A stretch of 30,000 nucleotides of DNA from Cristatella mucedo (Eukaryota; Bryozoa; Phylactolaemata; Cristatellidae), in contig WPIO01000008.1 of NCBI GenBank assembly GCA_009760855.2, positions 8,285,001 to 8,315,000 on the forward strand, written 5' to 3'. A program made the position numbers and the translations under genes. Numbering within the stretch: the first letter of the stretch is position 1; every line of letters starts with the position of its first letter. The notes below the pieces were generated by a model. That model searched no databases. It was not told where the DNA came from and was given only the letters and a program-made list of their open reading frames with translations. Shown piece by piece: positions 1-10,573 of this stretch.

Positions 1-74
<74 letters not shown>

Positions 75-153
75 TCTCTCCCTATCTCTCTTTCTCTCCC
101 TCTCTCCCTCTCTCCCTCTCTCTCTCTCTCTCTATCTCTCTATCGCAATACAT
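1..153. repeat. (CT)n microsatellite, left edge
   Basis: Perfect CT dinucleotide repeat for the first 70 bases, then a decaying stretch with CC, TTT and TAT interruptions up to about 153. The tract runs off the window edge, so its full length is unknown. Confidence 0.97.
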
Positions 154-861
154 GGGAAATATTCTATCTCCTGCACTACGAGATCATTGCAATGGCTCGG
201 ATGGGATTATGGCTCATAGCCACGGTATCGTGTACACGAGCTGTAAGCTTTGGCTGAGGGTAACGCTGAGCTAACAGGAAAACAAGGCATCACGATCGCT
301 CGCAGTTAGATCGGCGCGCCGCACAGCGATTCCACGAATGCTGCACTACTCGAAAGCCCTCGAGCGAGCGCTGTGTGGCTAAATCATTCGCGACCGCTGC
401 AGAGTCCAAATCATGAACTAACTGCTCGTGGTGCGAGCCCATCGATTAGCGGTAGTGCATTAGACAGTCGTACGCGGAGGACGTGGCGAGTCTGCATCGG
501 CAGTTGAACGTGAAGAAACTCGGGCGAAATGGCGTTACAATGATCCCAGGCCTCTAGGCCTGCGAAGCTGCCGCCGCTGACGCCGGCGCTGTAGGCCAGC
601 GCCATCCTGTGGACGAGCCGCATAGCGCTTAGTGGGCATTTCGCCCGGCCCAACGCCACGCGAGCGCGCCTCACGTATCGGGCTGCCCTTCCACGGAGCG
701 AGCTCTCGCTCCGGGCGCAAAGTGAGCGCTCGCGCCGCCACTGTTCTCGTGCAGGGCAAAGTTCGGCTCGGCGAACGGCTGCTGCTGCCGCTGATGCTAC
801 CGCCGCTGCTGCTACGACCGCCGAGTCGACCACGTGCCATTGCGACCTGGCACCTTTTCAG
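154..861 (+). other. Probable intron upstream of the first visible SLC26 exon
   Basis: No exon is recognisable here. The segment ends with a pyrimidine-rich acceptor (ACCTTTTCAG) at 852-861. Its right half is GC-rich and gives overlapping open frames on both strands that match no family I know. The preceding SLC26 exon, expected to carry the conserved tyrosine-proline-threonine-glycine-serine-phenylalanine stretch, was not found, so it should lie left of position 1. Confidence 0.5.
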
Positions 862-1058
862 GTCGGCCATCGCTTCTTCTAGCGGAGTCGTGACGCCGGC
901 AGGCGGCGTCGTTGCGGCAGTCGTGGCGCTCTTGGCGCTAGCCTTCCTCACTCCCTATTTCGTCTACATACCGCAAGCCGCGCTGGCAGCGGTCGTCGTC
1001 GTGGCTGCAGCGGACGTCATAGACGTGATGATAGTGAGGTCGCTGTGGACTTCTAGAC
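862..1058 (+). CDS. SLC26A11: SLC26A11-like sulfate/anion transporter, exon for last membrane helices
   Basis: This internal coding exon belongs to a SLC26/SulP anion exchanger, a multi-pass membrane protein moving sulfate, chloride or related anions. Base 862 completes a split codon and 65 codons follow. The reading begins SAIASSSGVVTPAGG and continues through two hydrophobic segments around LTPYFVYIPQAALAAV. Both blocks are hallmarks of the SulP membrane domain (serine-glycine with a threonine-proline-alanine-glycine-glycine turn, then the proline-containing helix before the cytoplasmic tail). The acceptor is CTTTTCAG and the donor is GTACGT at 1059. One base of the next codon is left over and is completed by the exon at 4631 to give arginine. 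A shadow frame extends left of 862 but carries no SLC26 similarity. Assignment to A11 rather than another SLC26 paralogue is from remembered family sequence and is less sure than family membership. Confidence 0.9.
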
Positions 1059-1215
1059 GTACGTATTTCCGGCAGCGAATTCCCTTCCCCTCTCCCCGCC
1101 CGCCCCCGCCGTCTCGAGCTGGTTCGGCTCCCGCTCGCCCCCGCCGCAGCCGCAGCCCGCAATCGAGCAGCCGATTGGTTTTCTCGCGACACAAGGAGAG
1201 ACGCTCTAGTGCCGA

Positions 1216-1351
1216 GCTGGTTTGGTCTAGCGGTTAAGGTGCTCGCCCCGACCAAGGTCTGAATGAGGTCGTGGGCTCGAGCCCCGAGGCATATGCGAAG
1301 CGCCTGAATAGAAATTAAGTTCTCTTGGGGCGCAATATAAACGAATTATAT
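1216..1351 (+). mobile_element. tRNA-derived SINE family 1, copy a
   Basis: This 136-bp element aligns along its whole length with the copy at 2694-2829. It has a pol III A box TGGTCTAGCGG at 1223-1233 and a B-box-like GGCTCGAGCCC at 1274-1284. The two are spaced about as in a tRNA, so the head derives from a tRNA gene. The 3' half (from about 1296) carries GCGCC, then ATTAAGTTCTCT, then GGGGCGC. That is the stem-loop tail also found at the 3' end of the LINE copies near 18.6 and 22.8 kb. I infer the element is non-autonomous and mobilised by that LINE. No obvious target-site duplication was seen. Confidence 0.88.
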
Positions 1352-1707
1352 GTATCTATATTTTATAGTCGCGAGGGGGCGCGGCGGGCCCCTGAACAGC
1401 CGCGAGAAACGATGCTCGGCCCTCCACCCAGGCGGTACGTAAGTGCCGACGGCGCGGTGCAGGACTGCAGTCGGACGACTGACGGATGATAGCTAAAGGG
1501 CTCGTCGAAGCTAACTTATCTGCTAATGTAACGGTTTAATAGTCGTCTGCAGTTGTGACAACAGAAAATGCAAAGGCACGGAGCTCGAGGTGCCCCCATT
1601 TCGCTCGAACCCGTATTTAACAGCGCATAGGCCCCCTTTTTTTTCCAAAAATTGAGGTCAGATAATGAAGAGGGAGCTTTTACGTGGGAGTTAACTTTTC
1701 TCTTTAA

Positions 1708-1955
1708 TATTTCGCTAAGCAACGTACCAGCTTTGAATGCATTTTTGGTATTGACTGCATTTATAGCATTTCAAATGTAATAGACGGAACCGAAGATGAC
1801 GCAGTCTATGAAGAGAGTGACGACGGCAATGATGATAAAAGCATTACGCCAAATTTAAAGCCTGTGATAAGAACGAGGAAGATGAGGAGGGTATCATCGC
1901 TATTCCCGATGCAGAGGATAGTTATAGCGACACGGGTGATTATTATGAGTCTTGA
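1708..1955 (+). pseudogene. Acidic coding-like remnant with one frameshift, unknown
   Basis: After a stop at 1705-1707, one frame is open and reads an acidic stretch including DGTEDDAVYEESDDGNDD. A second frame, offset after about 1846-1862, continues DKNEEDEEGIIAIPDAEDSY and ends in TGA at 1953-1955. The two halves share the same Asp/Glu-rich character, so a single one-base indel in an old coding sequence is plausible. I do not recognise a family. It lies inside the SLC26 intron next to SINE and LINE debris, so a dead transposon ORF is one possibility; chance is another. Confidence 0.3.
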
Positions 1956-2119
1956 TTTTGTTCAGTTCATTCAGCTATTGAATAAAAATAGTTTTCTTTT
2001 CAGGAAAATGGGTTCAAAAATTTCGTAGACTTAGTAATTTGGCTTTGGCCTTTCTCTGCCTTCCAGTATATAAAACTCGCTCAGCTCCCGAATAGTTGTT
2101 TGTTGAAACATTGTTGAAA

Positions 2120-2685
2120 CTCGCACTTGAACGGCAGCAAACTTTCTGAAATTGAATCGTGACAAAACAGACATGCTAATTATGGGCAAACAAAGCGTTA
2201 CATGGAAAGCCTAACTCTCCAAGTAGGCTCTGCTAACGTATTGTATGTAGCCTCCGCTCGGAGTCGTTGTTTCTTCTCACAGAATGACTTGTCACTGGAT
2301 AAGTGCACCAGCTCCACAGTCTGTACCCGACATGACATCCACGTTATATTGCCAAAACTCAGGCTTGCTTGCATAAGGACACCACTGCCAAGCTGGTTCG
2401 TGCATTTGTTACCTCCCGACTGAAGTTGTCTGCAACTCACTAGCCACAGGTATTCCTGAATGTACAATAACTCGCTTACAGTTGGTTCCAAACTCGGTGG
2501 CTAAGCTCATCTATCACGACGGTCGCAGCTGCCTCATTACGTCGCTGCTCAGAGCGGAACTTGTTGGAGCTGGCTGCCCATCAAGCAGCCCGTCGATTTC
2601 AAGATCCTTCCACTCAGTGTAAGATCTCTCCATTCGCTTGTTCCAGCCTATCTACTTCAGTTAGTATGCTCCCAAAATTTCGATA
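2120..2685 (+). mobile_element. Decayed CR1/L2-like LINE fragment, reverse transcriptase C-terminal part
   Basis: Read across several frameshifts, this segment matches the end of the reverse transcriptase ORF of the LINE at 18.8-19.3 kb. Visible pieces are DKTDMLIMGKQSV (about 2160-2200), LSLDKCTSSTV (about 2295-2325), and a block resembling NIAKTQACLHKDTTAKLV followed by AFVTSRL (about 2348-2425). Degraded equivalents of the later part follow (a RLQLVPNSVAKL-like stretch near 2470-2505). Stops and shifts make it non-functional. It ends just before a SINE family 1 copy at 2694. The order of motifs is that of CR1/L2-group LINEs. Confidence 0.75.
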
Positions 2686-2693
2686 TCTGCTGC

Positions 2694-2829
2694 GCTGGTT
2701 TGGTCTAGCGGTTAAGGTGCTCGCCCCGACCAAGGTCTGACTGAGGTCGTGAGCTCGAGCCACGAGGCATATGCGAAGCGCCTGAATAGAGATTAAGTTC
2801 TCTTGGGTCGCTATATAAATGAATTATAT
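2694..2829 (+). mobile_element. tRNA-derived SINE family 1, copy b
   Basis: It has the same length (136 bp) as copy a, with only a handful of differences. The A box TGGTCTAGCGG at 2701-2711 is intact. The B box has one change in its first position (AGCTCGAGCC at 2752-2761). The tail contains GAGATTAAGTTCTCT, which is identical to the LINE tail of the copy at 18.6 kb read on the - strand. Confidence 0.88.
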
Positions 2830-3283
2830 TATCTCACTACCGACTGACATCACGCCATCTCCTTATATGAAAACACTTAAAAAAAGTGGCAAGAAACCTA
2901 CCGTGCCTACGTAGGATGTTCCACTTCGACTATCCTGCCAGCTCAGGCAGCTGTGCACGGCCAGCACCAGCAGCAGCACTAGCTATGTGCAAGTAAGGCG
3001 CCCTTTCATGTTGAGTGCGCGACAAAACCGTGCACGTCCTGACTGAGGGACATACATCGACATGCTTTTACGTAGCGTTCCAATAGTTCTGTCATCTTTC
3101 CTGCGAGCCTTGCTTAACCGTTGGTGATTGATTACGCATGACTAACTGGGCGTGAGGGGGGCCAACTGACCATCGGCCTTGAGTCTTTTGTATACATTTA
3201 TTGTATATATTTCGCATCTGTCCGCTCGTCTCGGCCGCGCAGCCTCACCGCCACAGCCCCGCCCCGCCCCCTCTTGACCTCTG

Positions 3284-3328
3284 AGCAGACCTCCGAGCCG
3301 CGAAGCGCCGCCTGCTCGGAGGTCTGCT
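3284..3328. repeat. Perfect 14-bp inverted repeat
   Basis: AGCAGACCTCCGAG at 3284-3297 is the exact reverse complement of 3315-3328, separated by a 17-base GC-rich loop. It lies in the SLC26 intron. No terminator or regulatory role is evident. Confidence 0.9.
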
Positions 3329-4254
3329 TACTTCGCTGCACTGCACAGCTTCGCCGAAAGAGCGGCCATTCAGCGTCGGCGATTGAGCTCAGGCCAGACC
3401 AGTCAGTGCAGCGATCGCCCTCCCCCAGCGAAAGTCGGCGATCGGTCGGTCTTACTTTGTTTAGGAGTAAAAGTACTCGTGACCCAGGTCGCAGGGGTCA
3501 CGAGACCAGAAGGTCGCACTTGGCAGACCTGCAGCTGGCAATCCTGCATTACCTGCCGCAGGCAGGTCGCTGGCAGCGATCGCTCGTGTCTGCGGCCCTA
3601 AGAATGAGGCCGTTGAACCAGTGCTGATCTTCAACCGATTTTTACTTTTAAGCTACCGGCTCCATTTCCTCCATCCCCACCACCGTTGTTTCTCCTTCGG
3701 CAGGGGCCGCTGCTGCCGCGAGCGCTTTCTCCTAAGCTAGCTGGCGGTGGCGGCGGCGGCGACGACGGCTGCGGAAGTGGCGAGCGTCGCTGCAAAGTGG
3801 TCATTGCTATCGCCAGACTCCTCGCTCTTACTCTATCTGTCTGGTCCTCGCCACGAGCCAGAGCCAGTAATGGCTGCCGCGGAACGACGGCCCCAGTTTT
3901 GCGTAGGGCGCCGTATTTTAAGCAGAAGAATAAGCAAACAAATATGCATCTCAGCCGAATGTGTTCAGCCTTAGACTTCACCCGGCGGAATGCATGGGTG
4001 GAGATGCCACAGATAGATAAATCGTCGTCGTCGTGCGAGTTTCAGGTGAAGCCAGCCGAGTCCGCGTTCGAGGGGCGTGGCAACGTCAGACGCTTCTACC
4101 GATTCCGTTATCAGCTGCCGCGCCGCGAAGCGCAATTCTGCATTCGCAAGTATTACTGAATATTAATCTTACAAATTATTGAGTAGAAATTTTCGGAGTC
4201 GTGCTTGCGCGCAGTTGGGTTTATTTTTCTCGTGGCACCGTTTTGGGTACAGGG

Positions 4255-4445
4255 CTCTCGCGGCGAGCCGCGACGGCACACTAGGTAAGGCTGTTGCTTT
4301 TCACGACCTCGATCCCAAGGTCGTGGGCTCCAATCCTGCGGTAGGCGATCCTTTATTGTCGCTGCAAGCGCCGCTGGTGACAGCCGAAAAGGCTCTTCTG
4401 TCGCTATACGAAAGAGGAGGTTAAATTAGCTAGTATTTTTCATGG
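4255..4445 (+). mobile_element. tRNA-derived SINE family 2, copy a
   Basis: It aligns with 28650-28835 from GAGCCGCGACGGC through the B-box-like GGCTCCAATCC (4326-4336), GGCGATCCTTTATTG, GGCTCTTCTGTCGCTAT and a T-rich end. The head is tRNA-like and the body differs from SINE family 1. The boundaries are approximate. It lies about 190 bp before the SLC26 exon at 4631, on the same strand. Confidence 0.75.
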
Positions 4446-4630
4446 TACTTGTGACTGTAACTAAAACATTTTGAATGGGTGACCTCCATTCCAATCTGCC
4501 GTGTTTCTTCGATCACAGGTTAAAGATGCCTACAGACGCCGGCACCAAGTAGGGGCACTTTGAATTGACTTCGCCCGCCTTTCGACATAAAGCTATTTTT
4601 ATTGCTCACGATCGAGTTGTCCTTTTGTAG

Positions 4631-4761
4631 GAGTTGATCTAATTCCGTATGCGGTCACGTTCGTCTTCTGCTTGCCACGCGGAATTGAATACGGAATCCT
4701 GGCTGGAGCAGCTGTGAGCCTCGCCATGGCACTGTATCCTATGTCAAGACCTGCGCTGAGC
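4631..4761 (+). CDS. SLC26A11: SLC26A11-like transporter, exon joining membrane domain to STAS linker
   Basis: This is a 131-base internal exon. Its first two bases complete an arginine codon begun at 1058, then 43 codons read VDLIPYAVTFVFCLPRGIEY and GILAGAAVSLAMALYPMSRP. The pattern (Asp-Leu-Ile-Pro, a hydrophobic helix, Glu-Tyr-Gly-Ile-Leu-Ala-Gly, another hydrophobic helix, Arg-Pro) is the conserved final helix pair of SLC26/SulP proteins. It lies just before the cytoplasmic STAS domain. The acceptor is CCTTTTGTAG and the donor GTAAGC at 4762. It ends in phase 0, matching the next exon at 6955. The open frame continues past 4761 to about 5133 without family similarity; that read-through is intronic. 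A LINE-tail fragment follows about 600 bp downstream. Confidence 0.93.
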
Positions 4762-6954
4762 GTAAGCTCTCAAGCCGAACTCGCTCCGAAGGTCGCCTGC
4801 TCGAGCATTAATCTTCGCCACGCGTTCTCGGCGTCGCAGCTGCAGCTGCTTGTTATAGAAAGCCGTGAAAATCAATCAGTCTGTGAGAGCGCACTGAGAC
4901 GACGCGTCCTTTACACGCAGGCTCAAACTATCCAGCTAGTTTTAAATTCTGGCTTCAAGAGTCCATTAATTAGCAATCAATCGACTAGCTCCCCAATGGC
5001 TTCCTCTAACGGAATCCTCGTGCTCCGGCCTTTCTGTTTCTTGCAAAATAAATTTATTGCCAGCTCTTTAAGCCCGAGGTCACACTTCTCCGTCTGTATC
5101 CGGCGTATATCTATTGAAAGAATTAGTTGCTAACTTGAAAGCTGTGAGAGTTTTTATGGAATTTCAGGCGCTAAATTTCTAGCGTAATTTATATCTTTAG
5201 TGCTCCGTCTTTAGTGACTCGCTACGCTAAAAAGCCAAGTTAGCAGAAGGCACTTATCAAAGCCGCATCCTCCACTCGGAACATGGCGGAAGGTGGCACG
5301 CTGAATGATAGAGTCGTCACTAGGCAAGCATGTGTCGGGAGTATTTTTTGACACTGTCTAGCAAAACAAATTAATAATAATAAGAATAATATATTTGTAT
5401 AGCACCCTCGGAGAACTGAATGTCTTTCTAGGGCACATTACAGTTGCTTTATAGAAAGCATTACAAATGGTTGGTGGTAACATCCGCAAGCAGCAAGCAG
5501 TAGTGTAAACAGGTATTTATCGCCGATCTAAGAGGGCTGCCTGTTCATACGGTCTCACATCATTTCTGACATTGTCTGAACATTATGCCTGCGCGCTCTG
5601 TTTATATATCCAGACTATTTATGACCTGGTAAGGGTGCCTCGTTAAAGTTTAAGGTTCTTATAAAATAAACTCCCATCTTGTTTTGCTCGACCGGCATCT
5701 ATTTTTACCAGCACGAAGCAATCATTGTTCGCGCACGCTAGTTTAGCAGTGCAGACTGATCACAGGCCGTATGCAGTGTGCAGAGTGAGATCGGAGAAAT
5801 GTTTTGGCTCAAGCGAGGCGCGAATCAATCGACAGCGAATCCAGTTTTACTGGGCCAGCTCTGGGCTACCGGCTCGTGCATCCGGTCTCCTGCTCCCAGT
5901 ACATGGCTTATTGCGGCCGTGGCTTTCGCTCTTCTTCACCTGCGTAACCTAGTATCCTGCCCCCGTATGCACGCAGATTTTGTAACGGCAAATTTGGTGC
6001 CCAACGGATACAGCTGCCTCTGCCGCGGTCGACGCTGCACTTCCGATCCAGGTCAAGGGAGTTGAGGGTTACACTCGCGAACCAGCCGCCACCATGTCTG
6101 GCTGGGCAACTCGTGAGTGCCTGTAGCCGTTTGCGGTGGCTACAAGTGCAGCGGCAATATTAAAATACACAGTTAGCAAAAGTCAAATGCCTTGGGACTG
6201 AGAGTGTCTCTCTAGATATACCCGCACTTACCGATGAACGATCTACAGCAGTAATGAGATCAGTTTGCTTGTTAGTTAGTCCATCCGTCGCAGTCACTGG
6301 CGTCCGCCGCGTCTTCACAGAAGCCTTTGTGCTACGTACTGCGACGGCACGGCAACAATTAATGGAAAAAGAAAGAGAGAGATCATTATTTTAATAATCT
6401 TTTCAAAAATACGCTTCCAAGCGGCGTCCTGCGCGGCGGCCGCAACAAGAGCCTTGCGCTTGCCGCCGCGCGGCGCCTCTCGCGACGATCGCGTCCACAC
6501 CGTGCGGCGTGAACTGACGACCCGGCGGCGGCGAGTTGGGGGCAGCTCGCTGCTCGGCCGGTCCGATTATTGAGCGAGCTATCGATGTGGTTATGGATGC
6601 AGCCTGCCCGCCCCGCCCCCAAAAAACCCGTCGAATGCTGCCTGCACTCCTCAGCCTCCTCCTCTGGATTCTAGAAGCTAAGCTAGAGATGTGCAGCTCA
6701 AACGGCGGCGGCTAAGGAGCTCCCGTCGCCTTAGGAGCGACGCGCCGTCGCGCGCGCGTCCTCGCACGCACGAGTCCAGCTCGCGCGTGGAAGACAACTG
6801 CAGCTGTCCTCGTTCGCTGAAGCCGCCAGCTTGTTATTTACATGCGGCCACGGCTCCGTCCGTCCTGCTGAAGCGACCTGAGGCATCCGTTCCGGCTGTC
6901 CGGGCGGTAATTAAGTTAGAGCCTCCGTCGCCAGTTGCTTTCCTTTATCAACAG
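4762..6954 (+). other. SLC26 intron
   Basis: This 2.2-kb intron runs from a GTAAGC donor to a CTTTCCTTTATCAACAG acceptor. It holds a LINE 3'-tail fragment (about 5371-5500). Its right end, from about 6420, becomes strongly GC- and CpG-rich, merging with the GC-rich exon at 6955. The open frames at 5725-6065 and 6315-6622 show no recognisable domains. Confidence 0.85.
5371..5500 (-). mobile_element. LINE/SINE 3'-tail fragment, diverged
   Basis: On the + strand an AATAATAATAAG run is followed by TTGTATAGCACCC, GAGAACTGAATGTCTTTCTA, GGGCACATTAC and GGTTGGTGGTAAC. This is the reverse of the LINE tail order (stem arm, GAGAACTTAATCTCTTTCTA, stem arm). It also shares its distal GGTGGTAAC part with the fragment at about 12.85 kb. 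Both belong to one diverged subfamily. No coding part was recognised. Confidence 0.7.
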
Positions 6955-7281
6955 GTTCGCCAGACGCGGACGCCCGGCGCCGCTGCCGCCGCCGCCGCCG
7001 CCGCCGCCGGCGCGCGCGGAGCAGAGGATCTAGAGCTGGCAGCTGGCTCTGCGGCGGCCCCGATCACGCTGATGCGGCTCAATCCGGGCTTGCTCTTTCC
7101 CGGCTCCGAGTACATTTACGACAAGGCGATGAAGTACGGGCCGCTTCAGAGCCCGCCGTGCCCCGTCCTGCTCGACTGCGTCCACTGCACCGACCTCGAC
7201 TTCACAGCCATTCAGGCTCTGCGCGCTCTCGGCCAGCAGCTCAAGAGCAGAGGCCAGCGCCTCGTCGTGGCTAATCTGACG
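6955..7281 (+). CDS. SLC26A11: SLC26A11-like transporter, STAS-domain exon with polyalanine insert
   Basis: This 109-codon exon is in phase 0 at both ends. Residues 1-35 are a variable linker including ten consecutive alanines encoded by a GCC-rich run (about 6979-7008). The STAS domain follows: LMRLNPGLLFPGSEYIYDKA, then CPVLLDCVHCTDLDFTAIQA, then LGQQLKSRGQRLVVANLT. The order is the first strand with Phe-Pro, the Leu-Leu-Asp-Cys strand, the Asp-Phe-Thr-Ala loop and helix, and the next strand. This is the layout of STAS domains in SLC26 proteins, which regulate the membrane domain from the cytosol. The acceptor is TTTATCAACAG and the donor GTAATC at 7282. The alanine run is unusual next to remembered SLC26A11 sequences. 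The frame is open well upstream of 6955, but only the part after the acceptor fits the family. Confidence 0.92.
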
Positions 7282-8689
7282 GTAATCGCCGGCTGGCGAC
7301 GCGGCGGCGTTCGCTAGCGCCGCCCTGTCACCTCTCCCGCGAGACGCTCTCAACCGCGGCAGCGGCCGGTGAGTAGCTGTCAGCATTTGGCGAACGGCAG
7401 AGGAGCGCATTCGACGCACAAGCAAACTTGCCATCGCGGATTCACGAACGATCGAACTTTCTTTGGTTGTACCCTCAAGAGTAGAAGGCCTCGTGCGACG
7501 GAAGTGGGCTTGGTGGGAAATCCTCCGGAAATAGGGTCGCGTTGTACCAGCGGTAACATTTGGCGACAGGCCCTGCCTAAACGGATCGGTGCTCAAACTG
7601 TAATGAATGCGACTGAGCAGGTTTCCTTTGCTGTAAGAGAAATTTCGATGCCGATTTATGACGACTGGTAAGTGACTCCCAGCGTCCCGCTCAAAGTTGT
7701 CCGACTTTTTGGATAGCGCTAGTGCGAGTGACTTTCTTGACAGGTAAGGATTGATTTAGAAAATGTGCGCAAAAGCATTGCAGACCCTTTGAGACCCGTT
7801 CTTGAACGAGCAACTTTACAATTTGCTCCCACGTTGGTAAACACGGGTATCGAGTTCGTTACAGCACGGCTTGACAGCTAGTTACATGAAATTTCCTATA
7901 AAAAAAGAGCTTGAGTTCTCTGAGGACGCTACATCAAATGCATTATTGTTACTATCATTGCGATTGCCATGTCCTTTGCCCGGGCTTGACCAGGCCCTCG
8001 CTATTTTCGTCAACGTGCGTAGAATGCCGCCATCCTGCCAGCGCTAGCCTTCGGAGCCCGCTCGCCGGGCCCCCTAGGTGCCTAGAATTACCCACCGCCA
8101 CCTCCGGATTCCCCTTCTTACGGCACGTTGCCTCGGCACGCTGTTGGCCAGCGACGGTCGTACGCACGCAATACCCGCCGGAGCAGTAGCCGAGTCTCCT
8201 TCTGCGAGCACGCGCCAGCCTCTGCCGCCACCGCCTGGATTCTGGTCGCAGGCCTTCGCGAGCGCTCGCTCTTGGCGACTGCGAGCAGCCAGCGAGCGCG
8301 CTGCAGGCGCGTAGCCGCTTGTGCGCTTAGGAGGGCACGAATGCCTCCGCCGGAAGCTAGCGATCTCGCTCGCTTCCGGGAGGGCGGAATCGCCGACCGC
8401 GCCCAAACAGCGACCTGCAACGCGGGGCTATCGGCCGCTGCTGAGCGCTGCACGGCAACATTACAACGGCATTACGAACACACCCACGGCAATGATAACT
8501 CAGCACGTGCATAAACGCATGCATGACGGTTCACTCTGACGGAGCATAGATGCTGCTACGGGCAGGTTGTTTTAGCTATTTCGTATAGGTCACCGGGTCA
8601 GTGGGTATAGCGACGTCAGCCTACTGTGAATTCCATGCTTTAGGAACAGAGGAACTGCAGGCAAGATATCGATAGGATTCGAGATCGGT

Positions 8690-9110
8690 TAGAGACGCAG
8701 GAAACATATCTCCATCTGAAGGAGCAATGTTACGATGGCAATTAAGTATTTCAGATATATTTCACAGCCGTAATGGAATCCGATTGCGAATGGCAGAGCA
8801 GCAGAGTGATACGCTACTCGAGGAGTAGCCAATCCAAGCCAATGGGATGTTGCTAGTGAGCCAGTACCCAACTTCACAGCGATCAAGTCTCGCTGCCAAT
8901 TTTCCCACAGCCTTTAAAGTCGTGATACAAGAAGAACTGGAAGATGAGCGACAGAAATCTAGATGGGATGTCATGAATGCATTGGACAGTTTTTTCTTCT
9001 ACCCAACTGTGAGATGGCTTGACTGTGGAGCTGATGTGGTCATCCAGTGAAAGATCATTTTGATGCAGAGACTATCTACGTAGTTGGGTATGCTTTTCGA
9101 ACCATTTAAA
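8690..9110 (-). mobile_element. Decayed CR1/L2-like LINE fragment, reverse transcriptase C-terminal part
   Basis: Read on the - strand with frameshifts, the segment gives NDLSLDDHISSTV (about 9057-9020), then MTSHLDFCRS, then a block resembling the LINE's leucine-glutamine and alanine-alanine-arginine-leucine stretch (KLAARLDRCE). These correspond in order to LSLDKCTSSTV of the 2.1-kb copy and AFVTSRLDFCNSLL of the 19-kb copy. The similarity fades towards 8690 and there are many stops, so the left boundary is a guess. Confidence 0.55.
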
Positions 9111-10054
9111 GAGTGATATTTTTCAGTTTCTGGGCGACACTATGTCAATAGCCACTAAATTGACATTATCTTCGTTTAATTTGAGAAAGTTTGCTGCCAT
9201 TCAAATTCTAGAGATTCCAGTATCCCCACAAGCGGCGCTCTCACGCCATCCATTTCTAAACATGGCGGCAGCATAGACAAGCGCTTAAACGTGGCGGCAG
9301 CGTTGACAAGACCTTAAACAGGTGGAAGCGTAGGTCCTGTGTGAATCAGTTCAGCCGGCCAAGCACCACCTGACATATTATTTCTATCGTAGGCTGCAGC
9401 CCAAGAGACGCAGGTCAAAGCATCGACTGCCTGACTATAACAGGCGCTTTTCTGATGAACTGTCCGCCACCATATTGTTATGCTGTATCTTCCATAAAAA
9501 GCTGAGGCCTTTGCTCTACGAGAAAATTACGCACGCTTGGATTTATGGCGAGGTGCCGAGAAGGCATGTTTTATATTTATAGCAACTAGAAAAGCGAGTT
9601 AGTAGTGACTTTTTCAGAGACCGGTGAATCTGGGTGGGTCCCCAAAGGCCTTAACACCTACACTAATTGCGTAGTTAACAACTGTAAGTTAATATTCACT
9701 TGGCGACGGTCCATAACTAGGATATTTTTCTATTAATAGTACACCGCGCGACGTCGTTTCCTCAAAGTGCGGGAGTCACAGAACGAGTTATTTTGGGCAT
9801 TTACAAGAAAGCGATCCCATGTGCGCACACAAAACTATTTGACTATCAACTATATAACTACATGAATATGAATACCATGGATAACATCAATTAAAAATAT
9901 GATCAGGATTAGCATTTAAATAGAACAACTGTAGTAGTATCAATGCTAGTTTTGAGGTGCTCACGTACTTGTAAGAAAGTGAGTAGTTTGTCTATTTGAA
10001 CGCTGCCGAGCCATGCGGACCATCCGCTGAAGGTTTTTCTATACTAAAAGTAAT

Positions 10055-10290
<236 letters not shown>

Positions 10291-10573
10291 TTGCAGATCA
10301 AAGCAACTTCAGCGAAGTATGGTACAGAAGGGAGGCTTTATTTGGAGGATACGTGAATTCGGTAGTTAGTATTTCGCTGAAATGCTTAAGCTAGTATATG
10401 CAATAAAAGAATGCACTCTTTTGTCAATCAGGGAATATTTTAGTTAGTTAGCTAAATAATTGATCGCGCTCGTTTTTCTTGGAGCACGGAACCCTTGGTT
10501 TTTAAGATAAGCCTGATCGGTGCAAAACCGTCGATGGAGGGGTGTCGCTGTTGCTGGAGGATAGCTGAGCATG

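Larger units (their letters stand above)
1059..4630 (+). other. SLC26 intron carrying SINEs and a decayed LINE
   Basis: This 3.6-kb intron has a GTACGT donor and a TTTTGTAG acceptor. It contains two near-identical SINE family 1 copies (1216-1351 and 2694-2829), a frameshifted LINE fragment (about 2120-2685), a SINE family 2 copy (about 4255-4445), an acidic open-frame remnant (1708-1955) and a 14-bp hairpin (3284-3328). The GC-rich stretch around 3660-3900 has open frames on both strands without recognisable domains. Nothing else is assignable. Confidence 0.8.

Noticed and set aside
411-951. Minus-strand frames opposite the first SLC26 exon
   Set aside because: They overlap a well-supported + strand exon or GC-rich flank and show only Ala/Arg-rich composition with no domain.
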